Part shown: piece by piece, positions 1 to 10,378 of the stretch
Layout: each line of letters begins with the position of its first letter
Numbering within the stretch: the first letter of the stretch is position 1
From: Berberis thunbergii
Lineage: Eukaryota > Streptophyta > Magnoliopsida > Ranunculales > Berberidaceae
Assembly: GCA_003290165.1 (NCBI GenBank)
Contig: QNQO01005797.1
Location: 1 to 64,000 of the forward strand
Direction: 5' to 3'
DNA: 64,000 nt
Made by a program: the position numbers and the translations under genes
Notes under the pieces: model-generated
The model's database searches: none
Seen by the model: only the letters and a program-made list of their open reading frames with translations
Told to the model about the DNA's origin: nothing

Positions 1-160
1 AAACGGTTCGAGTTAGGTTCCTCCAAAATTGGAACCGATCCGGACCGTGCCCACCCCTAGTTGTAATGGCAGGGGAGCCCAACCGAGGAAACTCATGTTC
101 TTGGACTTCATGGTGGTAGACAGACCATCTACCTACAACCCTATCCTGGGAAGACCATGG
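1..160 (+). pseudogene. Ty3/gypsy protease C-terminal fragment
   Basis: The plus-strand frame at 107-160 reads FMVVDRPSTYNPILGRPW, the conserved block after the retropepsin domain of plant Ty3/gypsy polyproteins. A very similar block occurs at 30064-30117 in the second Tat-type element. The frame stops at about 160, where the LTR of a minus-strand element begins. This looks like a gypsy element interrupted by a later insertion; its remainder is outside the window or deleted. Confidence 0.7.
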
Positions 161-164
161 TGAT

Positions 165-1023
165 TGATGCAAAAAATCGACATTAATCTCGTTGCATGAT
201 TTTCGACATCAACCAAAGAAATATCTATTGTTTTTATTTTATTTTTTTCCTTCAACCTGCAATACACTTCAACAATGCATAGTAAAAGTAGGGGTTATCG
301 ACTACTTAATGTGGATTAGAAGACAAATTTGATTTTCAATTTAAAGAATAAAGAAAAGAGTAAAATAATGGATGGTGAAAATAAACTAAAAGTTAAAGGA
401 AAAAGAGAAACAAATGAAAAAGAGAAACAAAAATAAAACTTACTTTTTCAATGGAATTAAAATGTAGTACATGCACTTTTCTACCAAGCAAAAATATAAA
501 GCCAATAACTACAAGTAAAAAAAACTCTCAAAGAAAAACTAAAACTCTTTGAACTCCATGTATGGGGTTTTTTTAGGTAAAGAAAAGATTTGAGTGAAAT
601 AAGGAAACATGGTTGAATGAAACAAGGAAACATGATTGAATGAAACAAGGAAACATGGTGTTGGAATTGAATAAGGAAACATGTCTTGTAGATATTTTTT
701 TTATGATCAAAATTGGCCATGTGGACGTCCAAATCTTCATATTGATTTTCTCGAGATCCGTAGTTGTTGTTGCTTTGTGGGTTTGACTTCATAGGTCTTG
801 GAATTGAATTTCTTTAATCCTTATGAATACATTTGAACTCCCATTGGCCCTTCCAGTTGTTGAATTTAGCCTTATTATGCCACTTTATGCATGATTGGAG
901 ATTTGTGCTTGAATTCCTACAAAATGCACAAAATACACGTAATGAGATATTTTTATTTAATAATTGGACTTAACAATTGTATATTTAGGGGTGTAAAAAT
1001 TGATGTTTTGGGTGCTTATCACA
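165..1023 (-). repeat. 3' LTR of the Athila-like element
   Basis: On the minus strand the block begins TGTGATAAGCACCC just after a purine-rich tract and ends near TTTTTTGCATCA, giving TG...CA termini. The length is about 860 bp. The inner boundary is supported by the adjacent PPT. The outer boundary is inferred from where the gypsy protease frame at 107-160 stops. No second LTR is available for comparison, so the ends are approximate. No LTR promoter elements were assigned. Confidence 0.6.
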
Positions 1024-1036
1024 CCACCCCAAACAA
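1024..1036 (-). other. Polypurine tract of the Athila-like element
   Basis: On the minus strand GTTTGGGGTGG lies directly before the LTR start TGTGATAAG. The position and purine richness fit the plus-strand primer of LTR retrotransposons. Confidence 0.55.
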
Positions 1037-2846
1037 CATTTTGCTAGTCCTCTAGCAAAGAATAACAAAAAAAAAGATAAGAACATAAAACAAAATATAT
1101 TTATTTGTCCTAAACTTCTCAAAGAAATCAATGCCACTTTCGCTGGTATGACTCGATTGCATTTACAATATGCAACGCCGCCTTGAACCTCTAGCATGAC
1201 ACTAAAGGATGAGTTTTAGCCTATCCAGGATGACACCCACAAATATTTTTTTTTATATGAAACAAAATTGATGTGTGTCTTATTTTTCTTAGAAAATGTC
1301 CTTGTTATTCAACTACATAGAAGACAAGAGATATATGTAACTTCTTACTAAAATGCACATTACAAGGGAGAAACTTTGGAACAAGGTGTGTGTGAATAAC
1401 CAACAAATGTAACTTTTCGTGTCAAAGTAACGTACATCCTAATCCACCTTTGGAATAGTCATTTTGACTTCAAAACTCACCTGTTAATTCTCTGAAATGA
1501 TCACTCTGAGTTTGGGTAAAATATTTTTTCTCTTGCATGTGAGGAAATGCGAAAATTCAAACTTCTCACATGCTCATAATAATAAACGGACATGAAAGAG
1601 AATAATAGTCTCATAGAAGGAATGTTGATCACTTGCAAGAATGTCGAGTTACCCACTATAGCGTCTTCTCATCTACAATCCACTTATTACCATACCTTAC
1701 CATAGGGTTAATTAGGACTTCTCTAAAATAAAATCAATCACTTTTATTTTTCTTTCTTCAACAACTTTTTTTTGGCTTCCTTCTTTAGAACCTTTTTTTT
1801 TTTTTTGAAATACCTTGGACTTTGGATTTTCATTTGCACTCCCTTTTTCTTCATAAATCTTCCCAACATTTTTAGAAACATAAAGGGAAAATGGGGGATT
1901 TTTTTTTATATATATTAATAAACAAGACATGCTTACACTGGTATTGGATGAAATCTTTGGCAAGATGGTTTTTGAGAATGTTCGGATGGACCAGAGATGC
2001 CTAATTTTACCTTCTAAGGCTTGATAATGGTTATAAGTCTCAAATAGACTACAAGACCTATGTTTCTCTTAACTCGAAAATATGTCATCCTCAGCGACCA
2101 ACCAAAAGAAGAATAATGGATTCACCACAAGTTAATGTCCAATAAAATTTAAGTCATCATATGACTCGGAGTTGTGTAAAAAACACTCTGAATAAAATGA
2201 AAGGTCTGATAGCTCACAAGGTTAAAGTCTCAACTATTATCCTCTAGATTTCCAAGAGGTTACTTACTTCTGCATTCCAAAATACAATTGTGGTCATTGT
2301 ACAATAATTTATTTGTTCCTAAATGTTCAAATGCAATATTTACTTTAGTAATAACTTCCAACATCTCTTTGCCTAAATGTAATGAATCAAGTAATCTAAT
2401 CTCATCATAGCTAGGATACCATACAATTTTTTAATTTTATTTTTTGTTAGAAAATCATTTTCAAAAGAGGTATGAATTTTGAAAAAATCTCCTCACCCCC
2501 AAACAAATAAAACACTGTCCTTAGTGTTAAACAAACGAAATGAAAGTAAGAAATAAAAATTAGAACTTATTACCTCAGGTGATTTTTTGAACATCTGTAC
2601 TGTCCCTGCAATAAAAAAGAGTAAGTTGGTGGGGGTGATGTATACATCACTCCAAACAGGAATTGGCAGTATTATTAATTATTATTATTTTATTTTAATT
2701 TTTTTGTTTTTTATGAATGAATGAATGCATAAACAGATTGGGCTACCTCCCAGTAACGCTAAGTTTAATGTCATTGGCCGGACACAATGGGGGTGGCGGA
2801 TACCACCCCCAAATAGGCTTAGTGGAGTAGGATTTTGTGGGCGTGA
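1037..2846 (-). other. Non-coding or env-like spacer between pol and 3' LTR
   Basis: About 1.8 kb, AT-rich, with no convincing protein. Short open frames (for example 1712-1963, lysine-rich) lack family motifs and sit in low-complexity A/T runs. Athila elements often carry an env-like ORF here, but I see no transmembrane or signal segment that would support one. Confidence 0.4.
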
Positions 2847-3785
2847 CTAAACCTCATAGTTAGGATCAATCAACTGAATGGTTTCCAGTGACCTTGTGGG
2901 AGGTTCATGGTATGGCTTCAGTCGATGTCCATTTGCTTGAAAGAGACTACCATTTGTAGGATTTTCTATGGTGATGGCACCGTAGTCTTTAACATCATGT
3001 ACAATAAATGGACCAGACCAACAAGTTTTTAGCTTACCGAGAAAGAGGTGAAGACGAGAGTTGTAAAGTAGGACTTTCTAATCAAGATGGAACTTTTTTC
3101 TCATGATGTTTTGTCATGTATCAACTTCATTTATCTTTGTAGTTTTTGGATAAGTCACTAGCATCATACCTCACTTCTTTTAGCTCATCGAGCTGAAGCT
3201 TTCATTTTTTACAAACCATATCGTGGTCAAAGTTTAGACTCTTTGTAGCCCAATAAACTCTATGTTGGAGTTCGATGCGAAGGTGACAAGGTTTACCAAA
3301 AACCAATCTATAGGGAGACATCCCTAAAAGAGTTTTGAATGTAGTTCGATATGCCCATAAGGCATCCAAAAGACGTAAAGACCAATCTTTCCGATTTGGA
3401 TTGATAGTCTTTTCGAGGATGTTCTTGATTTGACGATTTGATACTTCAACTTGACCGCTTGTTTGAGGATGGTAGGAAAGGGCAACTTTGTGAGTAACCC
3501 CATACCTTTTAACAACATGCTCAAAGATGCGGATACAAAAATGCTTACCCCCATCACTAATGATACCCTTGGGGGTGCCAAATCTACTAAAGATAAACTC
3601 CCTTATGAATGAAATACAATTTTGTGATCATTGGTCTTAGTGTCAATGGTCTCTATCCATTTAGAAACGTAATCCACTGCAAGAAGGATGTATTGATACC
3701 CAATGAAGGATGGAAATGGCCCCATAAAAGCGATTCCCCAAACATTAAAAACTTCAACCACTAGAATAGGATTCAGAGGCATCAT
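2847..3785 (-). pseudogene. Integrase core and C-terminal part (Athila-like)
   Basis: Minus-strand pieces read [20 protein letters not shown] (integrase core start), ISDGGKHFC (second catalytic Asp block) and [18 protein letters not shown]. They continue to EPPTRSLETIQLIDPNYEV with a stop at 2847-2849. The family residue before FMGPF is normally the first Asp of the DDE triad; here the frame reads AFMGPF, so that residue is lost. A frameshift separates 3603 from 3581. This was a DNA-integrating enzyme of the retroelement and is now dead. Confidence 0.75.
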
Positions 3786-3796
3786 GTGTCGACAAG

Positions 3797-4466
3797 TTAT
3801 TCGCCTAAATTATTGAGATTGGTAACATGTTTTACAATACTCATGGGCATCTCGAAAAATAGTAGGCCAATAAAACCTGATTGGAGAACCATCTCCACAG
3901 TTTTCTTAGAGCTAAAATGCCCACCATAAGCTTGATCATGGCAAAATGAGATAATGCTCAACTGTTCAACTTCTGGAACATATCTTCTGATAAGTTGGTC
4001 AGGATAGTATTTGTACAAATATGGCTCATCCCAAGAATAATACTTGGCCCTAGACGAAAGCTTGTCACGATCTGGCTTAGACCAGTGTGAAGGGAATTCC
4101 TCAGTTGCTAAAAAATTGATAATGTCGGCATACCAAGGAAGCTCTTGCTCTACCAAGAAAGTTGTTCATCTGGGAAGTCCTCTTGAATAGGCAAGATACT
4201 AGTAGATGATTGTGATGTTAGCCTAGACAAGTGGTCGGTGAATTTTCTGTATCAACGAGTATTTGAGTTGAGCCTCGTTCAAAATTTTGCTAGCATAATA
4301 GATGACATGAGGAAGTTTGTTAACTTTTTGAACCAAAATTGCACCTACAACATAGTCAGAGGCATCACACATAATCTCAAAAGGTAGCGCCCAATCAGAA
4401 GCTCGGATGATAAGAGCCGAGACTAGTTCAGATTTAAGATGCAGAAACGCAGATATGCACTTGTCG
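3797..4466 (-). pseudogene. RNase H and integrase zinc-binding region (Athila-like)
   Basis: The 4156-3797 frame contains CHDQAYGGHFSSKKT, the H2C2 zinc-binding module that precedes the integrase core; downstream KHVTN departs from the usual CxxC. Higher up (about 4440-4230) broken frames read FEIMCDASDYVVGAILVQ and KLPHVIYYASKILNEAQ, the RNase H domain of gypsy elements, including the DASD block. The frame shifts between the two parts. These are remnants of the polyprotein and no function is expected. Confidence 0.7.
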
Positions 4467-5562
4467 TCAAAAAGAAAGGGAACATCCTTGGCTAACGAGA
4501 CTGCTCAAAGGGTGTGCAATCTTTGAGAAATCTTTAATGAAGCGACGATAAAATCCAGCATGCCCCAAGAAAGATCGCACATCTTTAACAAAAATTCGAA
4601 TCGGAAGAGATGAAATGACATCAATCTTAGCTTTGTCCACTTCAATGCCTTTTGGAGAGACAACGTGCCCAAGAATAGTTCCCTGCTTCACCATGAAGTG
4701 ACACTTTTCCAAATTTAGAACAAGACATTTTTCTTCACAATGCTTTAAGACAAGTGAGAGGTGATGTAGGCATAGGTAAAAAGATGAACCGATACTGAAA
4801 AATCATCCATAAAGATCTCAGGAAAGTTTTCCACCATATCACTGAATATGCTAGACATGCATCTTTGAAATGTCGCGAGTGCGTTACATAGCCCAAAAGG
4901 CATGCGACGATAAGCGTAGGTACCAAAACAACAAGTGAATTTGGTTTTCTCTTGATCCTCTTGTACAATAGGGATTTGATTGTATCCAAAATATCCATCC
5001 AAGAAACAATAGTAAGGATGACCTGCTAACCTCTCAAGCATTCGATCAATAAAGGGAAGGGGAAAGTGATCCTTTTGAGTATTAGAGTTCAGCTTACGAT
5101 AATCAATGCATACTTTCCATCCCTTTTTCACTCTTTGTGGCACAAGTTCCTTGTTCTCATTTTCAATGACTATAATTCTTGACTTCTTAGGAACCACATG
5201 GACTGGGCTAACCCATTGGCTATCGGAGATAGCATAGATGATGTTTGCATCCAGAAGTTTCAGCACTTCTTCTTTTACGACATATTTCAAAATGAGATTT
5301 AGACGTCGCAGGGGCTCTTTGGAGGTTTTGGTTTCATCTTCCAAATAAATATGATGCTCACAGACAATGGGGTCAACACCCTTGATGTCATGAATTGTCC
5401 AAGCAATGGCTGACTTGTGAGCTTTAAGGACCTCTAACAACTTGTCACTGTGTTCCTCAATGAGATCTCAGGCAATAATCACTGGATAACTCTCTGCAGG
5501 ACCGAGAAATGCATATCTCAATTCATTTGATAAAGGCTTAAGTTTTAGTGATTTCTGAGTGC
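4467..5562 (-). pseudogene. Reverse transcriptase (Athila-like)
   Basis: A 231-codon open stretch (5440-4745) contains VSPVHVVPKKS, WKVCIDYRKLN, DHFPLPFIDRMLERLAG, FLDGYFGYNQI, RRMPFGLCNA and the catalytic FMDDFSV. The following piece, 4712-4467, supplies EKCHFMVKQGTILGHVVS and VRSFLGHAGFYRRFIKDF (RT connection) after a frameshift. Upstream of 5440 the frame continues with one stop (about 5468) to about 5562 (KLKPLSNELRYAFLG), then similarity ends abruptly. The RT core itself is well preserved, which makes it the youngest-looking part of this element. Confidence 0.8.
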
Positions 5563-5567
5563 TTGTT

Positions 5568-6566
5568 GACTAGTCACTGATATTCACATAATTATTACAT
5601 AATATATCCCTTAATTTATACATGTTAGTGTTTTCGATTATTATATTTTATATTAATTATTTCGTTTTCATGTCTTTGTAGGAATTTGAGCGTAAACGAT
5701 GGAAATCATATTAAGGCGACAAGTTAAGGAACAACAATTAGTCAATTCTAACGGTGTATAAAGCAGTCACAAACCTAAACCCAAACCTAATTCATAACCC
5801 AAACCCAAAACCTAATCCATAACCTAAACCCAAGCCCAATGCCAAGCCCAATCCTACCCTCATTGATGAATCATCCCCTCATTTCATCCCTATTCATCTT
5901 GATCATTTTCTATAAATACAAGGAATAGGGTGAGAAAAAGGAGAGGAAGAGAAAGGGAAGAAAACAATAGAAGATCAAATCCTCTTCCTTCACAAAAGGG
6001 GAGAAGAGAAGGGAAAAGAAAATACAGAAATTTAAAGCCTCTTCTCACTGTGATTTCATCACACAACCCCATCCACAGACACACATCCTCACCTGTCTCG
6101 CTCCACCTCTCCACCACCGAGCACCGCCATCGTCATCATGCCACCACAACGAAACAGGGGCGTGACAACCCTGTTTCGTGTCAAACTTTCACTCCGCCAC
6201 CACTCTTTGTCCCTCTCCCTGTCCATCATCCATCAACCACCATCATCTATCAAACACCATCACCCGATCACCACCATCACCTCCAGACAGCACCTTGCGA
6301 TCCACCATCACCGCGAAGCAAAACAGAGTCACCATCACCGCCGCGACTCTGTTCCGCCTCGCGACAGAGCCAAAACAAGTTCAGCCGCCATCTCGGCCTC
6401 TCTTCATCTCGACCTCCTTCCTGTCTCCATCCCTCATGGCCACCATCACAAGGTGGAGATTGCAACGGCACACCACCATCGCGACAAGAATCGAAACAGG
6501 GGAGTCTCCTTCCTCCGTGCTCTCTCTCTGTTTTGAGTATTCTCAGTGCACCTCTCTCTCTTTTGC
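5568..6566 (+). repeat. LTR-like block with TATA box
   Basis: It begins near TGATATTCACATAATTATTA, exactly where Athila coding similarity stops. It carries a TATA box (CTATAAATACA at 5910-5920) followed by a purine-rich then very CT/CA-rich leader (6060-6560). The structure resembles U3-R-U5 of a plant gypsy LTR read on the plus strand. A telomere-like run of AACCYAAACCC variants sits at 5772-5835. The long overlapping open frames at 5930-6667 come from this low-complexity leader and are not believed to be genes. The right boundary is the junction with the captured-eIF3c element. Confidence 0.45.
5910..5920 (+). promoter_or_regulatory. TATA box in LTR-like block
   Basis: CTATAAATACA matches the plant TATA consensus and lies just upstream of a purine-rich leader. 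It supports reading the block as an LTR promoter. Confidence 0.5.
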
Positions 6567-6749
6567 AGGAATCAATTTTATCTAGCTTGAAATTCGCGGT
6601 CTTCGTTTCCAGCGATCCGTGTCTCGCGAGTTGCTCATTGTTCTTCTTCTCCGTTTGGCTCCAATAACTGCGAGAGAGAGGGAAACGAGGGGGAGGGATG
6701 AGAGAGTGGGTGAGGGAGGTAGGCGAGGTGGCGGCTGATGGTGGTGCTC

Positions 6750-7097
6750 TGCAGATACAACATTGAAGAGGATCTCAAACTTCTGAGCATGAGTCTTAGC
6801 AACCTTCGTCAAGACAGTTAGTTGCTCAACCTGTTCAACTCTTCCAGTTCCCTTGCAACCATCTGCAGCTACAATGACCTTGAGCTTCTTATCGACTGAT
6901 CCCCATGTTATCTCACTGGGGTCCTTCATGAACTCTTTGTCCATGAGCTTATCTATCTTGCTCATCATCTTTTCCCAATCTCCAGCACCATCAGTAGTTT
7001 CCTGATCTTCATCATCGTCCACACCTTCCGACTCAATCTTCGAGGGATCCTCCTCGAACTCAGAATCTTCATCCTCCTCTTCATCAGTGTCATACAC
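6750..7097 (-). pseudogene. EIF3C: Captured eIF3c (translation initiation factor 3 subunit C) fragment
   Basis: The minus frame reads an acidic stretch (DEEEDEDSEFEEDPSKIES), then TTDGAGDWEKMMSKIDKLMD, FMKDPSEITWGSV, GTGRVEQVEQLTVLTKVAKT and AQKFEILFNVVSA. This is the conserved N-terminal region of plant eIF3 subunit C, the scaffold subunit of the eIF3 complex that recruits the 40S ribosome. Only about 115 codons are present. Homology stops at VSA, after which the frame runs into unrelated histidine/proline-rich sequence. It sits directly behind the gag N-terminus, so it is a transduplicated fragment and not a host gene. Substitutions such as GSVDKKLKV instead of the usual lysine-rich block suggest relaxed constraint. 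Confidence 0.8.
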
Positions 7098-7100
7098 ATG

Positions 7101-7397
7101 CTATCCAAACTCTTTAGTTTCGTTTACCACGTCTTCCTCAAGCTCCTCATTGTCATACACAGGTTCTCCATGCTCCCATAATCGAGCATGATTGGGGTAC
7201 GGGTTTTTGAAACTGGAATCAGAATCGTGATATTCCATATCACGATTACCGAAAGCCTGCGTCGTTATACGCCGAGTTAACTCTACAACTTGCTTCTGTA
7301 AATCTCCAATCATCATATTCTTAATGTTACGATCATGGTGAGGGCTTCCTCGTTCGGAACCTGCCCGCGACGACCATGACCACGACCACCAGTCATA
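7101..7397 (-). pseudogene. Gag N-terminus, second internal unit
   Basis: The ATG at 7395-7397 lies 37 bp past the PBS. After an early frame break the sequence reads MMIGDLQKQVVELTRRITTQ, FGNRDMEYHDSDSSFKNPYP and EELEEDVVNETKEFG, then a stop before the eIF3c fragment. The same start occurs at 8816. This is the coiled-coil-like N-terminus of a Ty3/gypsy gag; the capsid core is absent. Confidence 0.65.
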
Positions 7398-7433
7398 GAA
7401 ACTAATGAAATCTCACCTCAAGAAGATGTTGAA

Positions 7434-7447
7434 GCTTTGATACCAAC
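7434..7447 (-). other. Primer binding site, second unit
   Basis: GTTGGTATCAAAGC on the minus strand directly follows the LTR end CGTCA. It is complementary to the 3' end of initiator methionine tRNA with one difference from the copy at 8854. Confidence 0.75.
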
Positions 7448-8001
7448 TGACGCCGGGCAGAATAACGATTATCCTGCGGGCTAGTTTAACAGATAATTAA
7501 CAGGGAACAACACAAGAAGATTACCTAAAACACAGAGAAATACTCTAATGTTCAATTAAAACTAATCAAATCAAAACTATCTCTAAATTAGCCCACAAGC
7601 CTGACTTTATAGTTAAAACTCATTATTAGAATTTAACCAAAAAATGCCAATTTCCAATAATCATACTAAAACAAAATACTTAATAAAAAAATAATCTGCT
7701 AAAATCTGGCCCAAATTGGGTTCAGAATCTCTTCCTAACATATAAAAGATATATTACCTAAAAGAAAAAAAAGTAAATATTAAAAGGAAACTGCATATTC
7801 CTAAAATTAAAAATAGAATCAAATACTAAAATTAACAAGTAATTTATTCCTAAAATAAAAGTAAAACATAATCCTAAAAGGAAACTAAAAATACTCCTAA
7901 TTAAATTGAAAGATCTCTCAAAGTTATTTTGTAATAACTTTGCGAGCAAATTAGGAACTCTAGGATCCCAAATTAGGAACTCTAGAAATCCTCCTGCATC
8001 A
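7448..8001 (-). repeat. LTR shared between the two units
   Basis: 554 bp on the minus strand, starting TGATGCAGGAGG and ending GGCGTCA. It is highly similar to the LTR at 8868-9422. The preceding internal sequence, TTCCAACCTATGGTGAC, is a degenerate polypurine tract. It therefore serves as the 3' LTR of the first unit and the 5' LTR of the second. Confidence 0.8.
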
Positions 8002-8525
8002 GTCACCATAGGTTGGAAAGAACTCGTCCTCGAGTTCACAACAGCTTCATCGGAATCTTCAGGCGGCAGCCTAGGAGGAAGATCATCTGGCACCAGATCA
8101 GAAAACTCTGCTAGCTGCTGCACCTCTGCTGGTAAATCTGAATTCACGTCTGCAGGGACTAGAAAATCATGGTGGATGATGGCACAACACTGGTGTAGGT
8201 GGAATCCATCAATTTCTGCACGAAAACGCGACGCGAAGGGCTGCAAGTGCATTGTGGTGGTACAAATAGCAGGTGTTCGGGGTGAAAATAGCCAAACTAA
8301 TTTGCAAATCAATTTTATCTAGCCTGACATTCGCAGTCTTCATTTTCAGCGATCTGCGTCCTGCGTCTCACGAGTTTCTCGTTGTTCTTCTTCTCCGTTT
8401 GGCTCCAATACCTGCACGAGAGAGGGAAACGGGGGGGAGAGACGAGAGAGTGGGTGAGGGAGGTAGGCGAGGTGGCGGCTGATGGTGATGCTCTGCAGAT
8501 ACAACATTGAAGAGGATCTCAAGCT
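8002..8525 (-). pseudogene. Captured-region tail and polyprotein 3' end, first unit
   Basis: On the minus strand this starts with the last codons of the eIF3c fragment (LEILFNVVSA, near 8525-8494) and continues through serine/arginine-rich sequence. The frame then reads LPAEVQQLAEFSDLVPDDLP and VVNSRTSSFQPMV immediately before the LTR. The final block resembles the tail of gypsy polyproteins that end at the polypurine tract. No enzymatic domain is present. The element depends on proteins supplied elsewhere. Confidence 0.5.
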
Positions 8526-8594
8526 TCACTCTTTAGTTTCGCCTACCTCGTCTTCCTCAAGCTCCTCATTGTCATACACTGGTTCTCCATGCTC

Positions 8595-8816
8595 TCATAA
8601 TCGAGCATGATTGGGATACGGGTTGTTGAAACTGGAACCAGAATCGTGATCTTCCATATCACGATTACCGAAATCCTGCGTCGTTATACGCCAGGTTAAC
8701 TCTGCAACTTGCTTCTGTAAATCTTCAATCATCATATTCTTAATGTTACGATCACGGTGAGGGGCTTCCTCGTTCAGAACCTGCCCACAACGACCATGAC
8801 CACGACCACCAGTCAT
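8595..8816 (-). pseudogene. Gag N-terminus, first unit
   Basis: A 73-codon frame starts MTGGRGHGRCGQVLNEEAPH and contains MMIEDLQKQVAELTWRITTQ and DSGSSFNNPYP. The ATG lies 38 bp past the PBS. It is the same gag start as at 7101-7397. It ends at a stop inside the deleted region where the other unit carries eIF3c. Confidence 0.65.
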
Positions 8817-8853
8817 AGAAACTGATGAAATCTCACTTCAAAAAGATGTTGAA

Positions 8854-8867
8854 GCTCTGATACCAAC
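8854..8867 (-). other. Primer binding site, first unit
   Basis: GTTGGTATCAGAGC follows the LTR end CGTCA on the minus strand. It is a perfect match to the usual plant initiator-Met tRNA PBS. Confidence 0.8.
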
Positions 8868-9422
8868 TGACGCATGGCAGAATAGCGATTATCCCGCGGG
8901 CTAGTTTAACAGATAATTAACAAGGAAGAACACAAGAAGATTACCCAAAACACAAAGAAATACTCTAATGTTCAATTAAAACTAATCAAATCAAAACTAC
9001 CTCTAAATTAGCCCACAAGCCTGACTTTATAGTTAAAACTCATTATTAGAATTTCACCAAAAAATGCCAACTTCCAATAATCATACTAAAACAAAATACT
9101 TAATAAAAAAATAATCTGCTAAGAATCTGGCCCAAATTGGGTTCAGAATCTCTTCCTAAAATATAGAAGAAATATTACCTAAAAGAAAAAAAAGTAAATC
9201 CTAAAAAGAAACTGCATATTCCTAAAATTAAAAATAGAATCAAATACTAAAATTAACAAGTAATTTATTCCTAAAATAAAAGTAAAGCCTAATCCTAAAA
9301 GGAAACTAAAATACTCCTTATTAAATTGAAAGATCTCTCAAAGTTATTTAGTAAATAACTTTGAGAGCAAATTAGGAACTCTAGGAACCCAAATTTGAAA
9401 CTCTAGAAATCCTCCTGCATCA
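8868..9422 (-). repeat. 5' LTR of the array
   Basis: 555 bp on the minus strand, starting TGATGCAGGAGG and ending CATGCGTCA, followed by the PBS. It differs from 7448-8001 mainly by scattered substitutions and single-base indels, so the two derive from the same element. Confidence 0.8.
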
Positions 9423-9670
9423 GAAACGGGGGACATTCAAACGTTACGGGAACAATCCACCCTTCAACCCAACAAAGCGGAGATGTCAGTGCAGATGGGA
9501 GTACAATCCCCCCGGCAATCAGTCGACGCGAAAATAAACTCCCACGCGAGGTTTGCTCTCCAGTAACCTTAGCGAAGCACAACAGCTCGCTAAAGGCACC
9601 AACGATCCAGGAAAGGCCATGCGAATTCACTTCAAGGCCGGATCGAACTCTCTTCGCCAACAATTAGTCT
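9423..9670 (+). pseudogene. Possible pol C-terminal remnant
   Basis: The plus frame contains EAQQLAKGTNDPGKAM, reminiscent of the KGTNDPGK block near the end of Tat/Ogre-type pol. The surrounding frame is broken. The following AT-rich stretch (9670-9790) resembles 31070-31190 after the pol remnant of element II. The identification rests on a short motif. Confidence 0.35.
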
Positions 9671-10378
9671 ATTCCAGTTGTTTATTTTCTTTTCCATAGT
9701 CAATGTAGAGTTTTAGTTCTTAGAAGCTTATGTGATTTGCAATCATTAAAAAATAAAAAATAATTATGCAAACACACTTTATTTATTACTGGAAAGACGT
9801 AACAACCCGAGATTCTGAATTCTAGCACAGCGCGACACGATGGGGCTAATCAATAAGTGATGGAGGCAATCGCTCCAAAGTTGGCTGCTGGTATTATCCC
9901 TGAAACTAGGCACTTCGAAGCATCGACGGGACACCAACACATAAATGACAGACTCATCCCTTGGGAGGCAGTATGTACTTTTTCTTTGCAATACGAGAAG
10001 AAATTACAAGGTCTCAGCGAGCCAATTGGGTGCTCACCTAAAGTAGATGACCATGCATAACAACAAGTCTCATTGCGACTCATCGGCGCAAATGTCAGAA
10101 CATTCAAAGACTCCAATCTTGGAGATTTTCCTCAGCCTTTAGAAAACTCAAAACACATGTTTCAAGTACGAGCATTTCAAAAGGTGCGTTCTGCAGAAAA
10201 CATGCCTACAACGATGAAGAAACATCATTATATAGACATAGTGGTTCACCAAATGAGTGCTTCAGCATTAACTGTCAGCATTGGATACCGTACGTGAAAC
10301 GAGGAGACGACGGTTCCCAAGGAAATTGCACAGGACCACGTTCGTCCAATTAATGAGGTTGCACACAACCTCATTAAT
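9671..10378 (+). other. Non-coding 3' region of Tat element I
   Basis: Homologous to 31595-32100 of element II: both contain AAAGTTGGCTGC(T/G)GGTATTAT, TGGTTCACCAAATGAG-like blocks and end in a purine run. There are no believable proteins; short frames on both strands differ between the two copies. Confidence 0.5.

Larger units (their letters stand above)
165..5565 (-). mobile_element. Truncated Athila-like Ty3/gypsy retrotransposon
   Basis: In minus-strand order this holds reverse transcriptase, RNase H, zinc-binding H2C2, integrase, a non-coding or env-like stretch, a polypurine tract and a 3' LTR. The protein blocks (for example VSPVHVVPKKS and FMDDFSV) match the Athila group of plant Ty3/gypsy elements. 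Many frameshifts separate the domains, so it cannot encode a working polyprotein. Gag, protease and the 5' LTR are missing: coding similarity ends near 5562, where another LTR-like block begins. Its 3' end cuts into the gypsy protease at 1-160. Confidence 0.8.
6567..9422 (-). mobile_element. Non-autonomous LTR retroelement array with captured eIF3c
   Basis: Two LTRs of about 555 bp (8868-9422 and 7448-8001) are each followed, on the minus strand, by an initiator-Met-type PBS and the start of the same gag. This gives the order LTR-internal-LTR-internal. The first internal part ends in a pol C-terminal remnant that abuts the second LTR. The second keeps a captured eIF3c fragment and ends at about 6567 without a third LTR. 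The segments from 6567 and from 8303 are clearly homologous, with about 320 bp of eIF3c coding sequence missing from the 8303 copy. An array sharing one LTR usually arises by recombination between LTRs. Confidence 0.8.

Noticed and set aside
5930..6667. Long overlapping plus-strand open frames (up to 245 codons)
   Set aside because: They lie in CT/CA-rich leader sequence of an LTR-like block, overlap in all three frames, and have no domain; the openness is compositional.
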